Origin: Lentzea terrae
GTDB lineage: Bacteria > Actinomycetota > Actinomycetes > Mycobacteriales > Pseudonocardiaceae
Direction of reading: 5' to 3'
Length of the DNA: 64,000 nucleotides
NCBI RefSeq assembly: GCF_003265345.1
Contig: NZ_QFWW01000059.1
Coordinates: forward strand, 62,001 to 126,000
Shown here in pieces: positions 17,878 through 25,899 of the stretch. The notes below the pieces were generated by a model. That model worked only from the letters and a program-made list of their open reading frames with translations, was not told the origin of the DNA and made no database searches. The translations under genes and the position numbers were made by a program. Numbering within the stretch: position 1 is the stretch's first letter; every line of letters starts with the position of its first letter.

Positions 17878-18278
17878 CCACGCCACCACCCGGAAATGGA
17901 CCGGCTCCGAAGCCGACCCAGCGCGTGGTGGTGACCAGCCCGCGCACCAGGGCACCGCGCGCCCGCCGCCCGTACTCGGGCACGCGCGAGATCAACGAGC
18001 AGAGCGAGCTCGGCGCCGTCTACATGCGCACGCTGATCCGCGCGCAACGGCGGCTGGGCCTGTCGGTGTGCCTGGTGGTGTGCGGGTCGCTGGGCGTCCT
18101 GCCGCTGCTGTTCTCGATCGAGCCGGACCTCGGCAAGGCGCGGGTGCTCGGGCTCGGGCTGCCGTGGTTCCTGCTGTGCGTGGCGACGTTCCCGATGCTC
18201 CTGCTGGCCGGCTGGTTCTACGTGCGGCAGGCCGAGCGCAGTGAGCGCGAGTTCGCGGAGCTGGTCGAACGTCCATGA
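17874..18278 (+). CDS. Small two-helix membrane protein (DUF485-like) partner of the symporter
   Basis: 134 residues. A proline/arginine-rich cytoplasmic N-terminus is followed by two hydrophobic helices (about residues 62-80 and 94-115) and a charged tail. Size, topology and position directly before a sodium/solute symporter match the DUF485-type proteins that accompany ActP/MctC-like acetate or monocarboxylate permeases. It overlaps both neighbours by 4 nt (GTGA, ATGA), implying translational coupling. Confidence 0.72.
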   Translation: MTTPPPGNGPAPKPTQRVVVTSPRTRAPRARRPYSGTREINEQSELGAVYMRTLIRAQRRLGLSVCLVVCGSLGVLPLLFSIEPDLGKARVLGLGLPWFLLCVATFPMLLLAGWFYVRQAERSEREFAELVERP

Positions 18279-20017
18279 CGAGTGGTTACGCCATCGTGGC
18301 GGTGCTGGTCGTCGCACTGGGCACGATCCTGATCGGTACCTACGGACTGCGCGTTTCCCGCACCACGTCTGACTTCTACGTCGCCTCGCGCACGGTTTCC
18401 CCGTGGTGGAACGCTTCCGCGATCGGCGGCGAGTACCTGTCCGCAGCGTCGTTCGTCGGCATCGCCGGGCTGATCTTCGCCTACGGGCCGGACATGCTGT
18501 GGTTCCCGGTCGGCTACACGGCCGGATACCTGGTGCTGCTGACGATGGTCGCGGCGCCGCTGCGGCGGTCCGGCGCCTACACGTTGCCGGACTTCGCCGA
18601 GGCCCGCTTCCGCTCCAAGGTGGTGCGGGCGGTCGCGTCGATCCTCGCGCTCGCGATCGGGTGGCTGTACCTGTTGCCCCAGCTGGAAGGCGCGGGCCTG
18701 ACGCTGAACACCGTGACGGGCGCGCCGGACTGGGTGGGCGCGCTGGTCGTCACCGTGGTCGTGACGGTGAACGTGATGTCCGGCGGCATGCGGTCGATCA
18801 CGTTCGTGCAGGCGTTCCAGTACTGGCTCAAGCTGACCGCGATCACCGTGCCGATCATGTTCCTGATCGTCGTCTGGCAGGTGCACGGCGCGGAGTCGCT
18901 GACGAAGCCGGAGTTCCCGACGTTCCCGCACGACACCGTGGTCAAGTTCCACAAGGAGACCACGATCCACGCCGAGCAGGCCATCTTCATCAAGGGCAGC
19001 GGCGCGATCGACGGCATGCGCATCGAGAACGCCGGGCACACGCTGCCCGACGGCTACCACCGCATCGGGCTGGGTTCGGAGTTCACCTTCCCGCAGGGCG
19101 CTCCCGTGCCACACCTGTCCACAATGGACCACAACACCAACGAGTCGTGGGCGCTGCCGGACTCGGGGGCCCAGCGGTTCCCGTTGTACGGCGTCTACTC
19201 GCTCATCATCGCGACGTTCCTGGGCACCATGGGCCTGCCGCACGTGATCGTGCGCTTCTACACCAACCCGAACGGCACAGCCGCGCGCCGCACGACGTTG
19301 ATCGTGCTCGGCCTGTTGTCGGTCTTCTACCTGATGCCACCGATCTACGGCGCGCTCGGCCGGCTCTACACGCCGGAGCTGCTGATGACCGGCCAGACGG
19401 ACGCGGTGGTGCTGGTGCTGCCGACCCGGATGATCGAGGGCATCGGCGGCCAGCTGCTCGGCGCACTGGTCGCCGGTGGCGCGTTCGCGGCGTTCCTGTC
19501 GACGTCGTCGGGTCTCGTCGTGTCGCTGGCGGGTGTGCTGTCCCAGGACGTGCTGCGGCTGGGCGGCGTGCGCGGGTTCCGCATCTCCACGATGCTCGCG
19601 GGCATCGTGCCGCTCGCGATGACGTTCGTGTCGACCGGCATGCCCGTGGCGGACATGGTCGGCCTGGCCTTCGCCGTCGCGGCGTCCTCGTTGTGCCCCT
19701 TGCTGATGCTGGGCATCTGGTCGACGCGGATCACCACCATCGGCGCCATCTCCGGCATGCTCGCGGGCGGCGTTCCCGCCCTGACCGCCGGTCTGGTCAC
19801 GATGTTCACCGACACCGGCAACGCCTGGTACGAGGTGCTGCTCTCGCGTCCTGCCGCGTGGACGGTGCCGCTCGGCTTCACGGTCATGTACGTCGTCTCC
19901 CTGCTCACCCAGCGGCACGTGCCACCCGGCGTGCAGCGGACGATGGTCAAGCTCCACGCACCCGAGAACCTCGGGTTGGACGGCTCCGGCCCCGCCTCGG
20001 CCGACGAGCGAAGCTAG
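18275..20017 (+). CDS. Sodium:solute symporter (ActP/MctC-like monocarboxylate permease)
   Basis: A 580-residue inner-membrane protein with about 13 hydrophobic segments. Motifs of the SSS family include SDFYVASRTVSPWWNASAI, GGEYLSAASFVGIAGL and TLPDFAEARF, as in acetate/pyruvate permeases. A roughly 100-residue insertion (about residues 215-300) between membrane helices is typical of the ActP-like subgroup. It sits between a LytTR regulator and its LytS-like kinase, so expression is likely governed by, or the substrate sensed through, that pair (inference). The exact substrate is not determined. Confidence 0.87.
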   Translation: MTSGYAIVAVLVVALGTILIGTYGLRVSRTTSDFYVASRTVSPWWNASAIGGEYLSAASFVGIAGLIFAYGPDMLWFPVGYTAGYLVLLTMVAAPLRRSGAYTLPDFAEARFRSKVVRAVASILALAIGWLYLLPQLEGAGLTLNTVTGAPDWVGALVVTVVVTVNVMSGGMRSITFVQAFQYWLKLTAITVPIMFLIVVWQVHGAESLTKPEFPTFPHDTVVKFHKETTIHAEQAIFIKGSGAIDGMRIENAGHTLPDGYHRIGLGSEFTFPQGAPVPHLSTMDHNTNESWALPDSGAQRFPLYGVYSLIIATFLGTMGLPHVIVRFYTNPNGTAARRTTLIVLGLLSVFYLMPPIYGALGRLYTPELLMTGQTDAVVLVLPTRMIEGIGGQLLGALVAGGAFAAFLSTSSGLVVSLAGVLSQDVLRLGGVRGFRISTMLAGIVPLAMTFVSTGMPVADMVGLAFAVAASSLCPLLMLGIWSTRITTIGAISGMLAGGVPALTAGLVTMFTDTGNAWYEVLLSRPAAWTVPLGFTVMYVVSLLTQRHVPPGVQRTMVKLHAPENLGLDGSGPASADERS

Positions 20018-20031
20018 ATAGGTGATGTGAG

Positions 20032-21207
20032 ATGCAGGACTTCCTCACCGCAGCCGCGATCCTGGTCGTGGGCGGAGCGGCCGTGCTCGTCCTGTGGCGG
20101 GGCACGCGCAACAAGCAGTCGCTGTCGACCGAGGCCCAGCGCGTCACCTACGAAACACTGCACACGGCCTGGTCCGCCGCTCCCCCGCTGCGCGCCGGTC
20201 TCGTGCCCGACGCGGCGAAGAAGTCCGCGCGGCACCTGCGGACGCTGTTGGACACGCCGGCGCTGGCGTTGACCGACGAGACGGAAGTCGTTGCGTGGGA
20301 AGGCGTTTCCGACCACCACGCGGCCGAGGCGATGACCCAGGCCGAGGACGTCTTCCTCACCGGACGCACCCAGGCGTTCGACATCGGCTGCACCGAACCG
20401 AACTGCCCGATCAACTGTGCGGTGGTCGCCCCGCTGACGGTGGAAGGGCGCGTTGTGGGGACGCTGGCGGCCTACTCGCGCGAGGCGTCGGCCGGACTCG
20501 TGCGCGCGACCAACCAGGTGGCGCGGTGGGCCGCCGGGCAGCTGGAGCTCGCGGAGCTCGACCGTTCGCGGACCCGGTTGGTGGAGGCGGAAGTGCGGGC
20601 ACTGCGCGCGCAGATCTCGCCGCACTTCATCTACAACTCGTTGTCCGCCATCGCTTCTTACGTGCGCACGAATCCGGAACGCGCCCGGACGTTGCTGCTC
20701 GACTTCGCGGACTTCACCCGGTACTCGTTCCGCCGGCACGGTGACTTCACGACGCTGGCCGAGGAACTGCGGTCCATCGACCAGTACCTGGCGCTGGAGC
20801 GGGCGCGCTTCGGCGAGCGGTTGAAGGTGACGTTGCAGGTGGCGCCGGAGGTGTTGCCGGTGACCGTGCCGTTCCTGTGCCTGCAGCCGTTGGTGGAGAA
20901 CGCGGTCCGGCACGGAATGGAGGGCAAGGTCGAGCCCGGCCACATCCAGATCCACGCCAACGACGGCGGCGCGGAAGCCCAGATCACCATCGAGGACGAC
21001 GGCATCGGGATGGATCCCGAGAAGCTGCGCCGCACGCTGGCCGGGCAGGTGGACGAGTCGGCGGGGATCGGGCTCGGCAACATCGACGAGCGGCTGCGGC
21101 GGGTGTACGGCGACGAGTACGGGCTCGTGGTGGAGACGGCGTGCGGGCTCGGTACGAAGATCACCGTGCGGGTGCCGAAGTACCACGCCGGCATCAACGG
21201 CATGTGA
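20032..21207 (+). CDS. LytS-like sensor histidine kinase
   Basis: 391 residues. One N-terminal membrane helix (about residues 4-22) is followed by a GAF-like sensory region with a CTEPNCPINC cysteine cluster (about 120-130), a His-kinase box ISPHFIYNSLSAI containing the phosphoacceptor His, and a HATPase with PLVENAVRHG and EDDGIGM. The cysteine cluster could bind metal or sense redox (inference). It is the cognate kinase for the LytTR regulator at 16966, with the symporter pair in between. Confidence 0.9.
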   Translation: MQDFLTAAAILVVGGAAVLVLWRGTRNKQSLSTEAQRVTYETLHTAWSAAPPLRAGLVPDAAKKSARHLRTLLDTPALALTDETEVVAWEGVSDHHAAEAMTQAEDVFLTGRTQAFDIGCTEPNCPINCAVVAPLTVEGRVVGTLAAYSREASAGLVRATNQVARWAAGQLELAELDRSRTRLVEAEVRALRAQISPHFIYNSLSAIASYVRTNPERARTLLLDFADFTRYSFRRHGDFTTLAEELRSIDQYLALERARFGERLKVTLQVAPEVLPVTVPFLCLQPLVENAVRHGMEGKVEPGHIQIHANDGGAEAQITIEDDGIGMDPEKLRRTLAGQVDESAGIGLGNIDERLRRVYGDEYGLVVETACGLGTKITVRVPKYHAGINGM

Positions 21208-21211
21208 GCCT

Positions 21212-21739
21212 GTGGTGAAGCCGCCGCCGAGAGCGCCGTCGTTCCGCTACCACCCCGAGCCGCTCGAGACGGGTTCCGTCGACTGGTCCGACCAGGTGTG
21301 TGCGTGCTGCGGAGAGGCGCGCGGGCTCATCTACAAGGGACCGGTCCACGCAACGGAGAAGGTCTCGCTGTGCCCGTGGTGCATCGAGGACGGCAGCGCG
21401 GCCGAGAAGTTCGACGCCACCTTCACCGATGCCGACGCCCCCGCCGGCGTGCCCGAGGCCGTGGTGGACGAGATCTGCCGGCGCACACCGGGGTTCTCGG
21501 GGTGGCAGCAGGAGCGGTGGCTGTTCCACTGCGGCGACGGGGCCGAGTTCCTCGGCTCCCGTGGAGGGGACGAGTTGAGCGCGGCGGCGCGCGACGCCGT
21601 GCGGCAGGAGCTGCGCGGCTGGTCGGACGGCGACATCGGCTGGTACCTCGACGCCCTGACCAGAGACGGGTCGCCCACCGCCTTCCTGTTCCGGTGCCTG
21701 GTCTGCGGCACGCACCTCGCCTACACCGACTCCACCTGA
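21212..21739 (+). CDS. CbrC family protein (UPF0167)
   Basis: 175 residues with the CbrC-family layout: PSFRYHPEPLETGS near the N-terminus, paired cysteines CACCGEARG, CPWCIEDGSAAEKFDATF, and a C-terminal FRCLVCGTHLAYTD. The four CxxC-type pairs suggest metal binding. E. coli CbrC is linked to colicin E2 tolerance and is under CreBC control; the role in actinobacteria is unknown. It starts 5 nt after the kinase gene and may be cotranscribed. Confidence 0.85.
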   Translation: MVKPPPRAPSFRYHPEPLETGSVDWSDQVCACCGEARGLIYKGPVHATEKVSLCPWCIEDGSAAEKFDATFTDADAPAGVPEAVVDEICRRTPGFSGWQQERWLFHCGDGAEFLGSRGGDELSAAARDAVRQELRGWSDGDIGWYLDALTRDGSPTAFLFRCLVCGTHLAYTDST

Positions 21740-21802
21740 CCGCTCGGCCCGCGATGAGCGGTCATCGGCACGATAAGCGGTAGTTGGTTAGCAACGCGCA
21801 TG

Positions 21803-21841
21803 AAAACGCCGGGGCCACCCTTTCTCAGGATGACCCCGGCG
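21803..21841 (-). terminator. Intrinsic terminator of the transposase-derived gene
   Basis: Arms CGCCGGGG (21807-21814) and CCCCGGCG (21834-21841) are perfect complements. Read on the minus strand, the stem is followed by TTTT (21806-21803). It lies just after the stop at 21856 and also closes the convergent CbrC gene. A textbook hairpin plus U-run is unusual in this GC-rich DNA. Confidence 0.8.
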
Positions 21842-21855
21842 ACGATCGCGAGAAA

Positions 21856-22617
21856 TCAGCTGGCGGCCTTCGCGGCCCGGCGGTCGGCCGCGTCCAGCAC
21901 CGCGCGGATCCAGTCGATCTCCTCGGTACCGCAGGCGCCCTCGGCCGCCGCCCGGCGCAGGCGCACCCACAGGCCCAGGTCGGTCCACTCCTGGAAGCGG
22001 CGGTGCACGGTCGGCACGGTCACGCCGAACGACGCGGGCAGGTGCCGCCACGCGCAACCCGAGGACAGCACGAAGACGATGGCGGTGAAGACCGAGCGGT
22101 TGCACACGCGGCCGCGGCCACCGCCCTGGCGACGGATCTTGGCCGGCGGGATCAGCGGCTCGACCACTGCCCACAGGTTGGGGCTGACCAGGCGTGACGA
22201 CAGCTGCTCGATGACGTCACCGCGGCCGGTCTCGCACGCGTGCTCCGGCCAGGACGCGGCGCGCATCCAGGAGTCCTGGCGCGGCGCGGCGTCGGCGGGC
22301 CGGGTGTCCTGGCGGGCGGACTCGGCGCGCTGACGGGAGCGGAGCAGCGTGGCCAGTGCGGTGTCCTCGGCCGTGGTGCGGCGCTGCGGGACGGCGTAGG
22401 CCGAGTGCTGCTGGGCGTGCCGGGCGATCTCGGCGCCGACCGTGCGGCGGAACGAGGGGTTGCCGGCCAGGCGCGGGTCCACGGGCTGGCCGTAGCGGGT
22501 CGGCACCTGGCCGACCGGGGCCTGCCGCGGGGGCACCGGCCGCTGGGGCACTTGACGGGGCGGGACCTGCCGCGCGAGTCGCGGGTCCGGGGTGCGTGCG
22601 AACTGTGAGTCGGTCAT
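21856..22617 (-). CDS. Transposase-derived (DUF4096/IS5-type N-domain) protein with proline-rich extension
   Basis: 253 residues. The C-terminal half (about 140-245) matches the helix-turn-helix DUF4096 part of IS5-group transposases: LWAVVEPLIPPAKIRRQGGG, FVLSSGCAWRHLP and TVHRRFQEWTDLGLW. No DDE catalytic domain follows. The first 45 residues are a proline-rich run with repeated RQVPPRQ/RPVPPRQ units, followed by a charged helical part. No inverted repeats or target duplications flank it, and it has its own ribosome site (GGAGG) and terminator. It is best read as an exapted DNA-binding protein rather than a mobile element (inference). Confidence 0.7.
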   Translation of the reverse strand: MTDSQFARTPDPRLARQVPPRQVPQRPVPPRQAPVGQVPTRYGQPVDPRLAGNPSFRRTVGAEIARHAQQHSAYAVPQRRTTAEDTALATLLRSRQRAESARQDTRPADAAPRQDSWMRAASWPEHACETGRGDVIEQLSSRLVSPNLWAVVEPLIPPAKIRRQGGGRGRVCNRSVFTAIVFVLSSGCAWRHLPASFGVTVPTVHRRFQEWTDLGLWVRLRRAAAEGACGTEEIDWIRAVLDAADRRAAKAAS

Positions 22618-22895
22618 GGTGTGGTCCTCCGCCAGGACTTTTCCGTCAGGTGACAGCGCTCACAGTAAGAAGCGGGCCAGAAAACAGGTAAGTACGCAGA
22701 CCGTGAAAGGCGATGAGCGGACGTGCGGAGGCGATACACGGCCTGTCCTGTTGAGACGAGTGGCCCACGGTCTGCGACGAACGGATAACCGGTCGTGTGG
22801 TTGAACCACGACCGGGTGGAACCGACCGCTCACGGAGAGCACACCCGTCGGACGGTGATGATCCGGTCGTTGACGCCCCGGCTACCGTTCGAACT

Positions 22896-23714
22896 GTGAA
22901 GCTTTTGGCCACCAGCGACCTGCACGTCTCCTACCAGGACAACCGCCAGGTTGTGGATGCGATCGCCTCACCCGATCCGCAGGACTGGTTGATCATCGCC
23001 GGAGACATCGGCGAACGGTTTGCCGACGTCGAGTGGACCCTCCGCACGCTGCGGCCGCGGTTCGGCAGGGTCATCTGGTCGCCCGGCAACCACGAGCTCT
23101 GGACCACGAAGGACGACGAGAACCAGGCCCGCGGCGAGATGCGCTACAAGCAGCTCGTGGAGCTGTGCCGCAGCCTCGACGTGATCACGCCGGAAGATCC
23201 GTACGTGGTGTTCGACGGGGACAACGGTCCGGTCACTGTCTGTCCACTGTTCCTCGGCTACGACTACTCCTTTCGGCCGCACGGCGCCACGGACGTGAAA
23301 TCGGCCCTCGCCATCGCGCACGAGGCGGGCGTGGTGTGCACGGACGAGTACTTCCTGCACCCCGACCCGTACCCGTCCCGGGAGGCCTGGTGCCAGGCGC
23401 GGGTGCAGGAGACCGAGGAACGCCTCGCCCAGGTCACCGGGCCCACCGTGCTGATCAACCACTACCCGCTCGTCCGCGACCCCACGTTCGTGCTGCGCTA
23501 CCCCGAGTTCGCGCTCTGGTGCGGCACGACGCTGACCGCCGACTGGCACCGCAGGTTCAACGCCGTCGAGATGGTCTACGGCCACCTGCACATCCCCCGC
23601 ACGACGCACTACGACGGCGTGCGCTTCGACGAGGTCTCGCTCGGCTATCCGCGCGAGTGGAAACCGCGCGGCACCACCCGGGTGAAGCTGCACGACGTCC
23701 TGCGGGAGTCATAG
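22896..23714 (+). CDS. pptH: Metallophosphoesterase, PptH-like (phosphopantetheinyl hydrolase)
   Basis: 272 residues from GTG 22896 (VKLLATSDLHVSY). Calcineurin-like motifs are complete: SDLH, GDIGE, GNHE, a histidine in LINHYPL, and GHLHIPR. It ends one codon before the phosphopantetheinyl transferase start. The same pair in Mycobacterium tuberculosis is Rv2795c-Rv2794c, where PptH strips 4'-phosphopantetheine from carrier proteins and opposes PptT. The match to that pair rests on fold motifs plus synteny; the activity here is inference. The frame extends upstream to 22797, but homologues start at the chosen position. Confidence 0.82.
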   Translation: MKLLATSDLHVSYQDNRQVVDAIASPDPQDWLIIAGDIGERFADVEWTLRTLRPRFGRVIWSPGNHELWTTKDDENQARGEMRYKQLVELCRSLDVITPEDPYVVFDGDNGPVTVCPLFLGYDYSFRPHGATDVKSALAIAHEAGVVCTDEYFLHPDPYPSREAWCQARVQETEERLAQVTGPTVLINHYPLVRDPTFVLRYPEFALWCGTTLTADWHRRFNAVEMVYGHLHIPRTTHYDGVRFDEVSLGYPREWKPRGTTRVKLHDVLRES

Positions 23715-24353
23715 GTGCTGGAACAGCTGCTCGCCCCGCCCATCGCGGCGGTGGAACGCTACGACGACGAGCTGCCGGTCGAGCTCTATCCCGAAGAGGA
23801 GGCGTTGCTGGCCAACGCCGTCCCGAAGCGGAAGTTCGAGTTCGGCACGGCGCGGTGGTGCGCTCGTGAAGCCATGAAGCGCCTCGGCGTCGCACCGGGG
23901 CCGATCCTGCCCGGCCCCAAGCGCGAACCGCGGTGGCCGGACGGCGTCGTCGGCAGCCTCACCCACTGCGCCGGCTTCCGGGCCGCCGCGCTGGCGTTGA
24001 CGAGCGACTACCGGACCATCGGCATCGACGCTGAGCCGCACGGTCCCGCACCGGACGGCGTGCTGGAGGCCATCGCGATCCCGGCGGAGCTGCGGCGGAT
24101 GCCCGGCCTGAAGGTCGACGACCCGAAGATCTGCTGGGACCGGTTGCTGTTCAGCGCCAAGGAGTCGACCTACAAGGCCTGGTACCCGGTCACGCAGCGG
24201 TGGCTGGGCTTCGAGGACGCCGACATCACGCTCAACGCCGACGGCACGTTCCACTCGCGGATCCTGCTGCCGGACACGCCGATCGCCGGGTTCGACGGCC
24301 GCTGGCTGGTGCAGGGCAACATCCTGATCACCGCCATCGCCGTGAGCGTGTAG
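23715..24353 (+). CDS. pptT: 4'-phosphopantetheinyl transferase, PptT/Sfp type
   Basis: 212 residues. Family motifs: KRKFEFGTARWCAREA, the substrate region VGSLTHC, the Mg-binding GIDAEPH, and WDRLLFSAKESTYKAWYP. The enzyme transfers phosphopantetheine from CoA to the serine of ACP/PCP domains; the ACPs at 8.9-12.5 kb (Ser443) and 14.5 kb (Ser51) in this window are possible clients. The GTG start follows directly on the stop of pptH, so the activating and removing enzymes are translationally linked. Confidence 0.9.
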   Translation: MLEQLLAPPIAAVERYDDELPVELYPEEEALLANAVPKRKFEFGTARWCAREAMKRLGVAPGPILPGPKREPRWPDGVVGSLTHCAGFRAAALALTSDYRTIGIDAEPHGPAPDGVLEAIAIPAELRRMPGLKVDDPKICWDRLLFSAKESTYKAWYPVTQRWLGFEDADITLNADGTFHSRILLPDTPIAGFDGRWLVQGNILITAIAVSV

Positions 24354-24388
24354 GGGACGTGTAGCGGCGGTCATCAGACTCGCGAGTC

Positions 24389-25123
24389 ATGGTGACCCTC
24401 CCTCCGGTACCCGCCGGGCGGCACGAGATCGGCATCGACGTCGACGTGCTGTTCGGCGCGGTGCCGCACCGGCAGCTGGACGCGGTGGCCCGGCAGCAGG
24501 AGAGCCACGGGATCCGGCGCGGCCTGCTGTGCTCGTTGCGCAGCCCGTTGTTCGACGTCTGCTCCGGCAACGACGAAACGCGCAAGGCGACCGAGCTGCA
24601 GCACCGGTTCGTGCCCGTCGGCAGTGTCGACATCCGTGACGCCCTGGGCGCGGAGGACGAGATCGGCAGGCTCGCCGAGTCCGGTGTGCGGATCCTCCGG
24701 CTGTTCCCGCCGGAGCAGCGGGCCGAGCCCTGTTCCCCCGGCCTCGCGGCGATCATCGACCTCGCCGTCGGCCACGACCTGGTGCTGCTGACGAGCGGCG
24801 ACTTCAGCCGGTTCTGGCGGCCGTTCGCCGATCGCGGCGCGCGGGTGTGCTTCCTCGACGTGCACGCCTGTCAGGTGGCGGACTTCGTCGTGATGGCCCG
24901 GCGTGAGCCTGGCTTTGTGGCCTCGACCCGGATGCTGGTCGGCCCGGACTCGATCGAGCGGGTCGCCGGTGAGGTCGGCGCTCAACACCTCGCGTACGGG
25001 TCGCGGACACCGTTGCACGACATCACGCCGTCCGCGCTGCGTCTGCGCCTGGCCGGACTCACCAAGCAGGAGTGGAACCAGGTGGCCGGCGGAACGGCGG
25101 CGGCCTGGCTGGGGGAACTTTGA
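24389..25123 (+). CDS. Amidohydrolase-like protein lacking the usual metal motif
   Basis: 244 residues with a TIM-barrel rhythm like amidohydrolase-2 proteins (GVRILRLFPPEQRAEP, DLVLLTSGDF, GPDSIERVAGEV, HLAYGSRTPLHDITPSALR). The N-terminal HxH of metal-dependent members is replaced (HEIGIDVDVLFG), and the barrel histidines are not evident. Its stop overlaps the start of the next gene, which does have the metal motif, so it may be an inactive partner subunit (inference). Confidence 0.55.
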   Translation: MVTLPPVPAGRHEIGIDVDVLFGAVPHRQLDAVARQQESHGIRRGLLCSLRSPLFDVCSGNDETRKATELQHRFVPVGSVDIRDALGAEDEIGRLAESGVRILRLFPPEQRAEPCSPGLAAIIDLAVGHDLVLLTSGDFSRFWRPFADRGARVCFLDVHACQVADFVVMARREPGFVASTRMLVGPDSIERVAGEVGAQHLAYGSRTPLHDITPSALRLRLAGLTKQEWNQVAGGTAAAWLGEL

Positions 25124-25899
25124 TCATCGACGTCCACGCGCACGCCGGACCGTGGTTCTTCGCCACCGACGTCGGTGCCGCCGAGCTCAACCTCGCGCTG
25201 ATGGACCGCTACGGCATTGACCGCCAGATCGTCGCCGCGTCGGAGGCCGTCACCTACGACACGGTGTCCGGCAACAGGTGGATGGCCGAGGTCCTCGAAG
25301 TCCACCCGCGGCTGCTGGGCTACGTCGTGCTGAACCCCGACGACCTCGCCGCCGCCGCGCGCGAGCTCGAGAAGTACCTGCCGTCCGGCCGGTTCGTCGG
25401 TGTCGAGGTGCCCGGCCGGCTGCTGTCCCGGGCCGTGCAGGACACCGTGGCGCTCGCCGCCGAGGCCGGGCTGCCGGTCCTGGTGCACACCTGGGACGAC
25501 AGCGTGCTCGGCCTGGTCGACGTGCTGGAGCGGCACCCGGACCTGCGGGTGGTCGCCGGGCACATGGGCGGACCGGCGTGGCGCACGGCGGTCGAGGCCG
25601 CCACCCGCACCGACCGGCTCTACCTCGAACCGTGCTGCGCGATCACCGACGCGGGCCGCTACCGGTACGCGCTCGACCGGGTGCCGTTGGCGCAGATGCT
25701 GTTCGGCACGGGCAGCACGGCGGTCGATCCGGCGATCGCGCTGGGGGCGGTGGTGGACGCCGGCCTCACCGAGGACGAGCACGAACACGTGATGTGGCGC
25801 AACGCCGCGCGCCTCTTCGGCATCAGCACGGATCAGGTCGCGTCGAGCTCGCCTGCTCTCTCCCTGGCGAACACCCGCAGCAGGTCGTGGAAGCGGTAG
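25120..25899 (+). CDS. Amidohydrolase-2 family metal-dependent hydrolase
   Basis: 259 residues from TTG 25120, with GGGGA just upstream; the start overlaps the previous stop. The metal-binding motif IDVHAHAG is at the N-terminus, HTWDDS and VVAGHMGGPAW give the second and third histidines, and LFGTGSTAVDP the C-terminal motif. Family members hydrolyse or decarboxylate small molecules. The last 23 codons overlap the 3' end of the convergent SARP gene, an unusually long (67 nt) tail-to-tail overlap. Confidence 0.72.
   Translation: MIIDVHAHAGPWFFATDVGAAELNLALMDRYGIDRQIVAASEAVTYDTVSGNRWMAEVLEVHPRLLGYVVLNPDDLAAAARELEKYLPSGRFVGVEVPGRLLSRAVQDTVALAAEAGLPVLVHTWDDSVLGLVDVLERHPDLRVVAGHMGGPAWRTAVEAATRTDRLYLEPCCAITDAGRYRYALDRVPLAQMLFGTGSTAVDPAIALGAVVDAGLTEDEHEHVMWRNAARLFGISTDQVASSSPALSLANTRSRSWKR

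Noticed and set aside
21856-22617. A mobile insertion sequence
   Set aside because: No DDE catalytic half, no terminal inverted repeats and no target-site duplication are visible.
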